DNA of 64,000 nt from Asticcacaulis sp. AC466. Its GTDB lineage: Bacteria > Pseudomonadota > Alphaproteobacteria > Caulobacterales > Caulobacteraceae. Positions 57,241-64,000 of this stretch are shown here, piece after piece. Made by a program: the position numbers and the translations under genes. Positions within the stretch are counted from its first letter, which is position 1. Every line of letters begins with the position of its first letter. The stretch spans positions 1 to 64,000 of the forward strand of contig NZ_AWGE01000019.1 of NCBI RefSeq assembly GCF_000495815.1, read 5' to 3'. The notes beneath the pieces are model-generated. The model saw nothing but the letters and a program-made list of their open reading frames with translations, was not told the DNA's origin and searched no databases.

Positions 57241-57961
57241 AACAAATGCCCGCCTTTCGGGCACCATACTCTGCCTGAGTTTGAGTAAACTTGCCACCTG
57301 CTGGCGACGCCAATTGCTGAATCATACCTTGGCAGGAAAAACTCATGAGACTGAGATAGGATTGTGCTGACAGGGCCGCCTGATCATTCCAGTCGACATT
57401 CAAGCTATCAACGGCCGCTCGCGCATCATTGACATCGTATTTTTCGCCGGAGGAGGAACTAAGCTGATCAATAAGACCCTGTCGGGAAAAAGCAGATATC
57501 TGTAAATAGGTTTTAGCTGCCGACGCGGCATTCTGGACGGAGACATTTGCACCGGCTCCAGAGCCCGTAGAGCCGCCGCAAATACCCACATTCGCGGCGC
57601 CATACTCCGCCTGCGCTTGAGTAAACTTGCTACCCGCCGGCGACGCCAATTGGTGGATCATGCCCTGACAGGAAAAAGCCATCAATTTCAGGTAGCCCTT
57701 TGCTGATTTAACTGCTTCGGCATTCCAGTCGATATTCAAACTATCAACCGCCATTTGCGCATCGCTGACCGAAAAGCCGCCTACGGAAGAACTGAGCTGA
57801 TCGATCAGGCCTTGCCGGGAAAAATCTGAAACTCTGAGATAGGATTTGGCCTCGGCTATGGCGTTTTGCTGCGATACGGTCGTCGCCAGCGCGCCATGCG
57901 CGAAGCCCTGGCCCATGAAAACTGTGCAGATGATGGCGATTGCGGTTTTTTGAATAGACAT
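57236..57961 (-). CDS. Exported protein with four Ltp-type repeats
   Basis: A 241-residue protein from the ATG at 57961 (GGGGAG ribosome binding site), with a Sec signal of about 26 residues. The mature part consists of two 95-residue halves, each with two Ltp-type (PF07553) units: AIAEAKSYLRVSDFSRQGLI / DQLSSS and AKGYLKLMAFSCQGMIHQLA / SPAG. Ltp domains occur in host-surface proteins and in the streptococcal phage TP-J34 lipoprotein that blocks phage DNA entry. No lipobox is present here; it may be periplasmic. Confidence 0.85.
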   Translation of the reverse strand: MSIQKTAIAIICTVFMGQGFAHGALATTVSQQNAIAEAKSYLRVSDFSRQGLIDQLSSSVGGFSVSDAQMAVDSLNIDWNAEAVKSAKGYLKLMAFSCQGMIHQLASPAGSKFTQAQAEYGAANVGICGGSTGSGAGANVSVQNAASAAKTYLQISAFSRQGLIDQLSSSSGEKYDVNDARAAVDSLNVDWNDQAALSAQSYLSLMSFSCQGMIQQLASPAGGKFTQTQAEYGARKAGICS

Positions 57962-58153
57962 AGGTTGCTCCCCCTTTGATGGCATGGACTTACCACAGGA
58001 TCGTGGAACAAATCAAGTACAAAATGTGACGTAACGTGCCGCAATCTAGCCCCGGATCTAGACCTATGCGTACGAGCGCTCGGTCATGCAAGCCCCAGCG
58101 CCTGTTCGCGATGCCCTTCATCGCCTACGCGAGCAGGACCATCGAGAATGGTG

Positions 58154-58543
58154 TTACAAGCTTGCAGTATTCGTCTGGACGGAAATCTGGCCGCGATAAT
58201 GCGCGGTTACTGCTTCCTTCTTTGGCTCAAAGTGCGCTCTCAGGCTGGGCAAGGCCTTTTGAGGATCGCAGGCGCCGCACATGAAGACATCGAGCGCCGC
58301 ATAGTTGAGTTCCGGCCAGGTATGAATGCTTATGTGTGACTCCGCGAGTATGGCCACGCCAGTAATGCCGGCGCCTTCGCCAAACCCATGCAGTATAAGT
58401 TTCAAGATCGTAGCGCCGCAAGCCTCGGCGGCGTCGCGCAACGCGCACTCGATGCGCGCTTGGTCAGTCAGGTGGCGCGCGTCCCAGAAATCGATGAGCA
58501 AATGCTGGCCTGGGGGGACGATAGGGACGGTGGAATCAGTCAT
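58154..58543 (-). CDS. speD: S-adenosylmethionine decarboxylase proenzyme
   Basis: A 129-residue pyruvoyl enzyme that makes decarboxylated SAM, the aminopropyl donor for spermidine synthesis. The self-cleavage site is Glu68-Ser69 in AESHISIHTWPE, where Ser69 becomes the pyruvoyl group; the catalytic Cys is near GCMCGACDP-like MCGACDP (about 88-94). Size fits the short bacterial class. It is the last gene of an overlapping operon with a spermidine synthase-like enzyme. Confidence 0.95.
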   Translation of the reverse strand: MTDSTVPIVPPGQHLLIDFWDARHLTDQARIECALRDAAEACGATILKLILHGFGEGAGITGVAILAESHISIHTWPELNYAALDVFMCGACDPQKALPSLRAHFEPKKEAVTAHYRGQISVQTNTASL

Positions 58544-59622
58544 GGCTGCTGTCCAAAGAGAATACGCTTGAAGTCAGGAACATTGCCATTCTTTCGCCAG
58601 ATGAACGCGTCCAGGACATAGTGGGTGGATTGTGGCAGGCTGAGTAAAGGTACGAGCCAGACAAGAATCGCCGGGTCGTCAACCGCGGGAAGCATAGAAA
58701 ACGTCTGGAACAGCTTTTGATGGTCATGCCAGACAAACCCATCCCACAGGCCTTCCTCTATAAAGGCCAGAAGGGCCAGAGTGCCGATATAGATAGGGAT
58801 CATCGTGGGGCGGAACAGCCACGCCAGTTTCGACCAAATATAGGGTACATGCGTTTGTATCGTCTGGCGATTTTTGCCGTAGAGCCAGTTCAGAGCGATG
58901 TAAGGAATACCGTGCGCCACAACATTGGTGGCGGTAAAGATGATGTCATTGTCGAAGGCCACTATGCCTACGCCCCAGGACAGGCCAGTGCCGAGCAGCA
59001 GCAGGTTCTTGGGTAGGTTGATGGTTCTGGTCTCGCGCCACCGCAGGACTTCCTGCCAAAGATAAGCGGCCAGGACGACGGCATAGAGGAGTGCCGCTAT
59101 GTCAAACACATAGGGTACGGTGTGGCTTACGACGTCACCATCGACAAACCAGTTGAAGCTGCGGGGATGGCTCAGCCAGTAGACCAGCGGCAGGATCGTC
59201 GCGCCATAGATGGCCGCCTTGTCGATCCGCTTATTGCCTTTTTCCCTTCGTCCGTAGATCAGCATGAAGCCGTATTGCTGGCGGACAAAATGGAAGATGG
59301 CCAGGTAGGCCAGCCCGCGCCAGAAAACCAGGCTGTCGAAGCTGTAGAGTACGGCTCCGGTCACCCATAAAAGCAAGGGGGCAAGCTGGTAGAGCCGTGG
59401 CCTTAACCGCAGTTCGTCGCGGTCGAAATAGGTCCGGAAAAGCGTCGAATAGACATGGCTGACATCGACGCCGAGTATCAGGATCACCCACAGCCACACC
59501 GGAAAGTTGGCAAGACTCTGCGCCCAGGGCGCGGCCAAAATGGCAATAAGGGTAACGACGAATGCGGGACCGATGATAAAGGCCAGATCGAATTTGGCAT
59601 TGGCGATATAGGGTTGGGTCAT
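58540..59622 (-). CDS. Multi-pass membrane protein of the polyamine operon
   Basis: A 360-residue protein with about eight to ten hydrophobic helices (LAFIIGPAFVVTLIAILAAP near the N-terminus). Conserved-looking polar residues lie at HVYSTLFRTYFDR, HFVRQQYGFMLIY, a VVAHGIPYIALNW stretch, and a number of His that could bind metal. No family assigned. Overlaps speD and the oxidoreductase gene, so it belongs to the same system. Confidence 0.8.
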   Translation of the reverse strand: MTQPYIANAKFDLAFIIGPAFVVTLIAILAAPWAQSLANFPVWLWVILILGVDVSHVYSTLFRTYFDRDELRLRPRLYQLAPLLLWVTGAVLYSFDSLVFWRGLAYLAIFHFVRQQYGFMLIYGRREKGNKRIDKAAIYGATILPLVYWLSHPRSFNWFVDGDVVSHTVPYVFDIAALLYAVVLAAYLWQEVLRWRETRTINLPKNLLLLGTGLSWGVGIVAFDNDIIFTATNVVAHGIPYIALNWLYGKNRQTIQTHVPYIWSKLAWLFRPTMIPIYIGTLALLAFIEEGLWDGFVWHDHQKLFQTFSMLPAVDDPAILVWLVPLLSLPQSTHYVLDAFIWRKNGNVPDFKRILFGQQP

Positions 59623-61214
59623 GCCAGGAAGGCCTTTACGGCCTGGGATGCTTTCAGGCCGTGGGTATAGGCTTCCTCAAAGATCGAGATACCGCTCATA
59701 TCGGAATGGGCGGTGAAAATGGGTGGCGCTTGCTTTAGCGCCCCCTCACGGGCCTCGCCCCAGATAAAGCCCGGCATCGGGCGGATCATGGCGTGGCCCC
59801 ATAACCAGACATCCATATGCGCCACATGTCCGACCAGCTCCGGGTGCACGCGATAAAGTTCACTCAGGAACAGCTTTTGCCAGTCCTCATAAGTCCGGGC
59901 AATCGCTTCCTTGCGCGCCTCGGCGGGGCTGAGGTGCGTCAGCGGCCAGTAATAGGTGATGACGGTTCGCAAAGGCTGCATCTGCGGGACTTGGTGGGTG
60001 GCCACAACATAGCCCAAGGCCGGGCTGTCCTTGATGACATTGTCCCATGCCAGATCGGCGCCAGCGCCTCCGGGGAGCCTATTCAGCGTCAGATTGGCCA
60101 CGACCCAGGGAGCGTAGGTAAAGTCGGGAGACTTTAGCGGCGGTACAAGGCGTCCGGCTATAAAGCGCGGCGTCGCAATGACCACCGCGCGGGCGGTAAG
60201 CCGGCGGCTGACCTGCCCGTCCCAGTAGTCGACAACCACGCCGGCCCCTGTATCATTGATATTGTACACCAGCGCGTTGGGCAGGATGCGGCCGGCCATC
60301 GGCTCGGCCAATTTGTGGGCCAGAAAGCCATTGCCTTCCGGCCATGTAATCACCGAATCCGGCTTTGTATTGGCGGCCTTGCCATCGCGGCCGGCAAAAT
60401 AGTGGATGCCGGCATAGGCGGAAATCTCATCATGGCGGACACCGAAATCATCGCGACAGCCATAGTTGACGAAGCCGTGCAATGGCTCCGACGTATAGCC
60501 GGCCGCCAGCATCCAGTCCTTCATGGTCAGTCGATCAAGCGCGCGGGCATCCGTATCCGTGCTGCTTTCATCGATCGGTATGGCGAACCACCGTCGGCCG
60601 TCATCGCCGCGTTTCACCTTGAAGCTTTCCATCTGTGCCAGGAAGCGTTTGTATTGTGCCTGATCTTCGGCGGATACGCCTAAGGTCGGCAACAGCCCTT
60701 CCTGCCAGCGGCCGTCAAGGAAAAGACGTTCGTCCGGATCGTTGAGAATATAGTCTTCGTTGTAGACCGGCAGTCCATCGGCTTCGCCGGTAATGATGCC
60801 GAAGTCGCGAAACAGGTCTTTGATGTGGCCGGATTCGGAACTGAGCAGCGGCACGTAATGTGCCCCCCACGGATAGGTGGACACATCATTCTTGCCGCTG
60901 TGGGCATTGCCTCCGGCATGGTCTTCCAATTCCAGAACCCGGATGTCGCGGATCCCGGCCTTGTCGAGATGATAGGCCGCGCTCAGACCGGCGATCCCCG
61001 ATCCGACTATGATCACGTCATGTTTGCCACTGTCTATGGGGGCGGGAAACGCCCCGTCGCGCAGCCGGTGGCCACGCGCCGAGTTGGCGCCGACAATCCC
61101 GCCGGGGATCGGCTTTTGGGGCTTGATGGCATCCCAGACAAAGGGCGAGATCGCCGCCATACCGATGGCGGCCGATCCTGATCCGTACAACAACTGGCGT
61201 CGCGTAGGTTTCAT
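59619..61214 (-). CDS. Tat-exported FAD-dependent amine oxidase-like enzyme
   Basis: A 531-residue flavoprotein from the ATG at 61214. The N-terminus KPTRRQLLYGSGSAAIG has the twin-arginine signal. The FAD-binding motif is VIIVGSGIAGLSAAYHL (about 67-83), followed by LELEDHAGGNAHSGKN, typical of flavin amine oxidases. It should work in the periplasm, possibly on polyamines or polyamine-modified lipids. Its start overlaps the spermidine synthase-like stop, and its stop overlaps the next gene. Confidence 0.88.
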   Translation of the reverse strand: MKPTRRQLLYGSGSAAIGMAAISPFVWDAIKPQKPIPGGIVGANSARGHRLRDGAFPAPIDSGKHDVIIVGSGIAGLSAAYHLDKAGIRDIRVLELEDHAGGNAHSGKNDVSTYPWGAHYVPLLSSESGHIKDLFRDFGIITGEADGLPVYNEDYILNDPDERLFLDGRWQEGLLPTLGVSAEDQAQYKRFLAQMESFKVKRGDDGRRWFAIPIDESSTDTDARALDRLTMKDWMLAAGYTSEPLHGFVNYGCRDDFGVRHDEISAYAGIHYFAGRDGKAANTKPDSVITWPEGNGFLAHKLAEPMAGRILPNALVYNINDTGAGVVVDYWDGQVSRRLTARAVVIATPRFIAGRLVPPLKSPDFTYAPWVVANLTLNRLPGGAGADLAWDNVIKDSPALGYVVATHQVPQMQPLRTVITYYWPLTHLSPAEARKEAIARTYEDWQKLFLSELYRVHPELVGHVAHMDVWLWGHAMIRPMPGFIWGEAREGALKQAPPIFTAHSDMSGISIFEEAYTHGLKASQAVKAFLA

Positions 61215-62722
61215 CAATAGATCAGGTACTTCGACCATTCCTCATCGAAATAATGGATGAGGGCCTGATCATCGAGGCGTTGTATCTTGGTGGCGATGGG
61301 TCCCATGTCGGGGGGAAAGCTGAACATGTCGCGCGCGGTGTCTGCGTCGATGAACCTGAGACCCGCCGGGTAGCGGGTGGGCACGGTGTAGGGCCGGTTT
61401 GAGGCGATGACATACCCCCAGTCGCCGAAAGCCGGGACAAGGGCATGATAGGGTGAGGTCTGGAAACCGCTGGCGCGCAGGGTGTTGTTGACGCACCAGA
61501 ACGATTTTCTCGCCACGAGGGGTGAGGTGCTTTGAATGACCGCCAGGCTGTCGGGGCCCATCACCGTATGCAGGAGGCCGTAAAATGCGGTGCTGTAAAG
61601 CTTGCCAATGGAAAAATTGGAGGGGTCGGGCAGATCGATGAAAATGGCATCGAAGATCGGTCGATTTGCGCCCAGATGTTTGAGCCACATGAAGGCATCG
61701 GCATTTATGACCTTGAGTTTCGGCGAATGGAGCGAGTCCTGATTCAGCTTACGCAACATGGGACTGGAAGAAAAAAGCTTTGTCATGGCCGGGTCGAGAT
61801 CGACCAGGGTGACATGCGCGACGCTGGGATATTTGAGGATTTCACGCAGCGCCAGCCCGTCGCCGCCGCCGATGATCAGGATATTCCGCGGCGCCTGCAA
61901 GGCGCTCATGACCGGGTGTACGAGGGCTTCGTGGTAACGGTATTCGTCCTGCGAGGAGAATTGCAGATTGGAATTCAGGTAGAGGCGGATGTCGCTTTGT
62001 TGCCGGGTAATGACAATGCGCTGATAGGGCGTCGACTTGGCGAAGATGACGTGACCGGCGAAACTGTTCGATTCCGCAAGGCTGCTGATCTTGTCAGATG
62101 AGATAAAGCCGAGCGTTAGGATAATCATAACGATACCGGCCGCGATCTTATGCAGGCGGGCCCATGGCAACGGCTCCTTAATCGAATAGAGCAGCCATAG
62201 CGCCACCATGACGTTGAATATCCCGAACATGAAGCTCGACCGGATAAGGCCCAGGTGGGGGACGAGTACCAAAGGGAACAGGATCGAGGCAAACAACGCG
62301 CCGATATAGTCAAACGTAAAGACCCGGGAGACCAGGTCCTTGAACTCATAGCGGTCCTTCAGAATGCGCAGCAGAATCGGGATTTCGATGCCGACAAGAA
62401 TGCCAATGACGGTGACGATAAAATAGAGCAGGAAGCGGAACGAAGCGACCTGATCGAAGAGCAGGAACAGTATGGCGGCGGATGAACCGCCGACCAGACC
62501 GACAAGGATTTCGATGCGCACAAAGAAGGCAAGCAGGTTTTTGTCGACCTTGGCTGACGCCCAGGAGCCTATGCCCATGGCGAACAGATAGGTGCCGATA
62601 ATCGTCGAAAACTGGGTGATGGAATCGCCCAGCAGGTAGCTGGCAAGCGTCCCCGCGATCAGCTCATAGATGAGGCCGCAGGTCGCGATGACAAAGACGG
62701 AAACGAGTAAAAGGCGTTGCAC
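61214..62722 (-). CDS. Membrane-fused spermidine synthase-like aminopropyltransferase
   Basis: A 502-residue protein. The N-terminal half (about 1-215) has seven or so membrane helices; the C-terminal half (about 225-500) is a spermidine synthase fold with the motifs YLNSNLQFSSQDEYRYHEAL, NILIIGGGDGLALREILKYP (SAM/dcSAM site), LVDLDPAM and DAIFIDLPDPS. It probably transfers aminopropyl groups from decarboxylated SAM made by SpeD, perhaps to a membrane-associated acceptor. Confidence 0.92.
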   Translation of the reverse strand: MQRLLLVSVFVIATCGLIYELIAGTLASYLLGDSITQFSTIIGTYLFAMGIGSWASAKVDKNLLAFFVRIEILVGLVGGSSAAILFLLFDQVASFRFLLYFIVTVIGILVGIEIPILLRILKDRYEFKDLVSRVFTFDYIGALFASILFPLVLVPHLGLIRSSFMFGIFNVMVALWLLYSIKEPLPWARLHKIAAGIVMIILTLGFISSDKISSLAESNSFAGHVIFAKSTPYQRIVITRQQSDIRLYLNSNLQFSSQDEYRYHEALVHPVMSALQAPRNILIIGGGDGLALREILKYPSVAHVTLVDLDPAMTKLFSSSPMLRKLNQDSLHSPKLKVINADAFMWLKHLGANRPIFDAIFIDLPDPSNFSIGKLYSTAFYGLLHTVMGPDSLAVIQSTSPLVARKSFWCVNNTLRASGFQTSPYHALVPAFGDWGYVIASNRPYTVPTRYPAGLRFIDADTARDMFSFPPDMGPIATKIQRLDDQALIHYFDEEWSKYLIY

Positions 62723-62735
62723 TATGAAAGTCTGT

Positions 62736-62957
62736 CTAGCCGTGGATGGCCGAGCCGATGATGAAGGCTATGCCCAGCGCAAAAGAACCGAGAAGTACAG
62801 CCAGCGCCATGTTCTGCTTTTCTACGATTTCCTTCCAAACGGCGACCTTGGGGGTCAGCACCTCGAGCAACAGGAAGGCCAGGGCGAATACGACCAACCC
62901 AATCACCGAAAAGACGACGGCCGCAACGACATAATGTAGATCAACCAGGTTATGCAT
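62736..62957 (-). CDS. DUF350-family membrane protein
   Basis: A 73-residue protein from the ATG at 62957 with two membrane helices (YVVAAVVFSVIGLVVFALAF and MALAVLLGSFALGIAFIIGS), the DUF350 layout; full family members carry two such modules, so this is a single-unit form. DUF350 genes (YjfL-like) often accompany PspA-like envelope-stress and polyamine genes. Confidence 0.82.
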   Translation of the reverse strand: MHNLVDLHYVVAAVVFSVIGLVVFALAFLLLEVLTPKVAVWKEIVEKQNMALAVLLGSFALGIAFIIGSAIHG

Positions 62958-62967
62958 AAGGGGTGTC

Positions 62968-63120
62968 CTATTTGTGGTAGTGGGAAGCGAAGCGGGAAGC
63001 TGAACGCGCACTATTGCTGCCCATCCATCCGGCGATGCCGTAACCGAACATATCGGCGGCACCCAGGGCGCCAATTGTCGCCAGACAAAAGAGGACAAAG
63101 ATCACGGGGTAGTTTTTCAT
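62968..63120 (-). CDS. Small membrane protein
   Basis: A 50-residue protein with one hydrophobic segment (YPVIFVLFCLATIGALGAAD) followed by a Gly/Ser/Ala/His-rich tail. Its ATG overlaps the stop of the DUF4178 gene (ATGA), so it is translated as part of the operon. No family recognised. Confidence 0.7.
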   Translation of the reverse strand: MKNYPVIFVLFCLATIGALGAADMFGYGIAGWMGSNSARSASRFASHYHK

Positions 63121-64000
63121 GCGTCGATTGCCGCTTTGGAGCCATCAGGCTTGAAGTCAGAGTTTGCCCAGCGCTGGCTTTCGAAGGACCATTGGCGAAA
63201 GAGCACAATCGCGGGATATATCGCGATCAGCAGCAGGGCGATCCAAAGATTTGACCATTCACTCAGCCCTCGCCGCACGGTCAGACTAAACGGCAGTTGA
63301 CCATCCTTGCTGAACTGATCCGTCTCGGCGTCGATGACAAGATGATAACGGCCTGCGGGAACAGAGGATAGCCAGGACTTGGCGTTATTATATCCCTCGC
63401 GCCAGCTCTCGCCATCATCAAGGCCGTGATAATAGCTGATGGATTGATGCACGGGGTAGGTGGCCTGGGTTGCCTCATTGACAAGCGTCAGGTCAAAATC
63501 AGCCCAGCCATTATCAATTTGGGTCGCCGTGTCTATGCGAATATTGCTCATACGCGGCAGGGTAAAGGCCTGGGTGACAAATGGCTGTCCGTCTGTCGGC
63601 GTGGGCTGCGTTTCGTCAGGCAAGTTCCACATAGCGCCGCCGGCGGGTAAGGTAGAGGTGGGCGCCTGGGCGACGTGGATTGGCTGTCCGGTGATTTTGA
63701 CAACCGGCTGATTGGGTAGTGCGCTGCTGATAATCAGGTGAAGGAAGATCGCGACCCCGGCCGCAACGGCCCCTAGCCGGACAATGGTGTTGCCTTGATT
63801 GCCGTGAGGAGATGGCTGGCAGGCACCGACACCCGATGGGGTCACCAGGCGCGCGCTCGGAAAAGCCGTCTTGATTTGGTTCCGTTCGACATAGACGCCA
63901 TGCGTGATGTTGAGTTCGTCGGCGGTAGACTCACTGCTCAGCATGTAGGGGGGGCATATATAGTCGGTGGCAATACTTTCATCGCCTGTCTTGACGCGCC
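63117..64000 (-). CDS. DUF4178-family membrane protein, 5' end beyond the window
   Basis: The frame is open to the window edge, so the N-terminus is missing; at least 294 residues are present. Before the internal Met at 63944 the sequence reads GDESIATDYICPPYMLSSES, a DUF4178-like stretch; VYVERNQIKTAFP follows. Two membrane helices (about residues 78-95 and 255-272 of the visible part) flank a beta-rich exported domain. It heads the visible part of the polyamine operon. Confidence 0.8.
   Translation of the reverse strand, partial: RVKTGDESIATDYICPPYMLSSESTADELNITHGVYVERNQIKTAFPSARLVTPSGVGACQPSPHGNQGNTIVRLGAVAAGVAIFLHLIISSALPNQPVVKITGQPIHVAQAPTSTLPAGGAMWNLPDETQPTPTDGQPFVTQAFTLPRMSNIRIDTATQIDNGWADFDLTLVNEATQATYPVHQSISYYHGLDDGESWREGYNNAKSWLSSVPAGRYHLVIDAETDQFSKDGQLPFSLTVRRGLSEWSNLWIALLLIAIYPAIVLFRQWSFESQRWANSDFKPDGSKAAIDA

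Noticed and set aside
1-64000. CRISPR array or complete rRNA/tRNA genes
   Set aside because: No regularly spaced direct repeats with unique spacers, and no complete rRNA or tRNA was found by eye.

Overview
The window looks like chromosome of an alphaproteobacterium, probably Caulobacterales (an Asticcacaulis- or Caulobacter-like genome is my guess). Supporting signs are a GcrA-type regulator, a GapR-like domain, an alphaproteobacterial LexA box (GTTC-N7-GTTC) and the 3' part of an initiator-type tRNA used as an attachment site. No taxonomic search was possible.

Layout. (1) 1-3100 is a gene-poor mobile-element graveyard. It holds decayed IS5-like and Tn3-like transposases, a decayed AraC regulator and two hypothetical genes, and is bracketed by paired TGGCACAC motifs. 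(2) About 3153-47597 is an essentially complete siphovirus-type prophage of about 44.4 kb, inserted at the 3' end of a tRNA gene. The left arm (minus strand, 3.1-9.7 kb) carries a large serine integrase, single-stranded DNA-binding protein, many small overlapping genes, a winged-helix/GapR-like fusion and an XRE regulator. The switch region (9.7-11.8 kb) has a CI-like repressor with two exported proteins downstream, a divergent small Cro-position gene, and five copies of an operator TGCGT-N8-ACGCA. The rightward early genes (11.8-17.1 kb) encode a GcrA-like factor, a zinc-finger/Toprim primase and a D5-type helicase, followed by G-rich repeats that may be an origin. A NusG-like protein followed by paired hairpins and a terminator (17.3-18.1 kb) probably forms the late-gene antitermination switch. 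The late genes (18.2-41.8 kb) run terminase, gpW-like joiner, portal, protease-capsid fusion, DUF2190, tail completion, tail tube, frameshifted tail chaperone, tape measure, tip proteins, beta-helix fibre and a spike with an SGNH esterase domain. A DUF3800 gene with a 5' RNA hairpin, a lysis cassette (holin candidate, M15 endolysin, nested spanins), a small minus-strand hydrophobic peptide, a LexA-controlled but frameshifted SRAP gene and a D12 adenine methylase finish the prophage.

(3) 47.6-64 kb is host sequence: a soluble PAS chemoreceptor, an IS110 relic, a SulP transporter, an OmpR/EnvZ-type pair divergent from an exported glycine/alanine-rich protein, an EF-hand protein, a fatty-acid-hydroxylase family membrane enzyme and an exported alpha/beta hydrolase, then an Ltp-domain exported protein. 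The right end is a tightly overlapping minus-strand operon: DUF4178, small membrane protein, DUF350, membrane-fused spermidine synthase-like enzyme, Tat-exported FAD amine oxidase-like enzyme, multi-TM protein and SpeD. This looks like a polyamine-based membrane or envelope modification system.

The most interesting items are the DUF3800 gene with its nested RNA stem, the NusG-like/hairpin/terminator module, the phage GcrA-like factor together with an adenine methylase, the integrase whose C-terminus should change on integration, and the polyamine/DUF4178/DUF350 operon.
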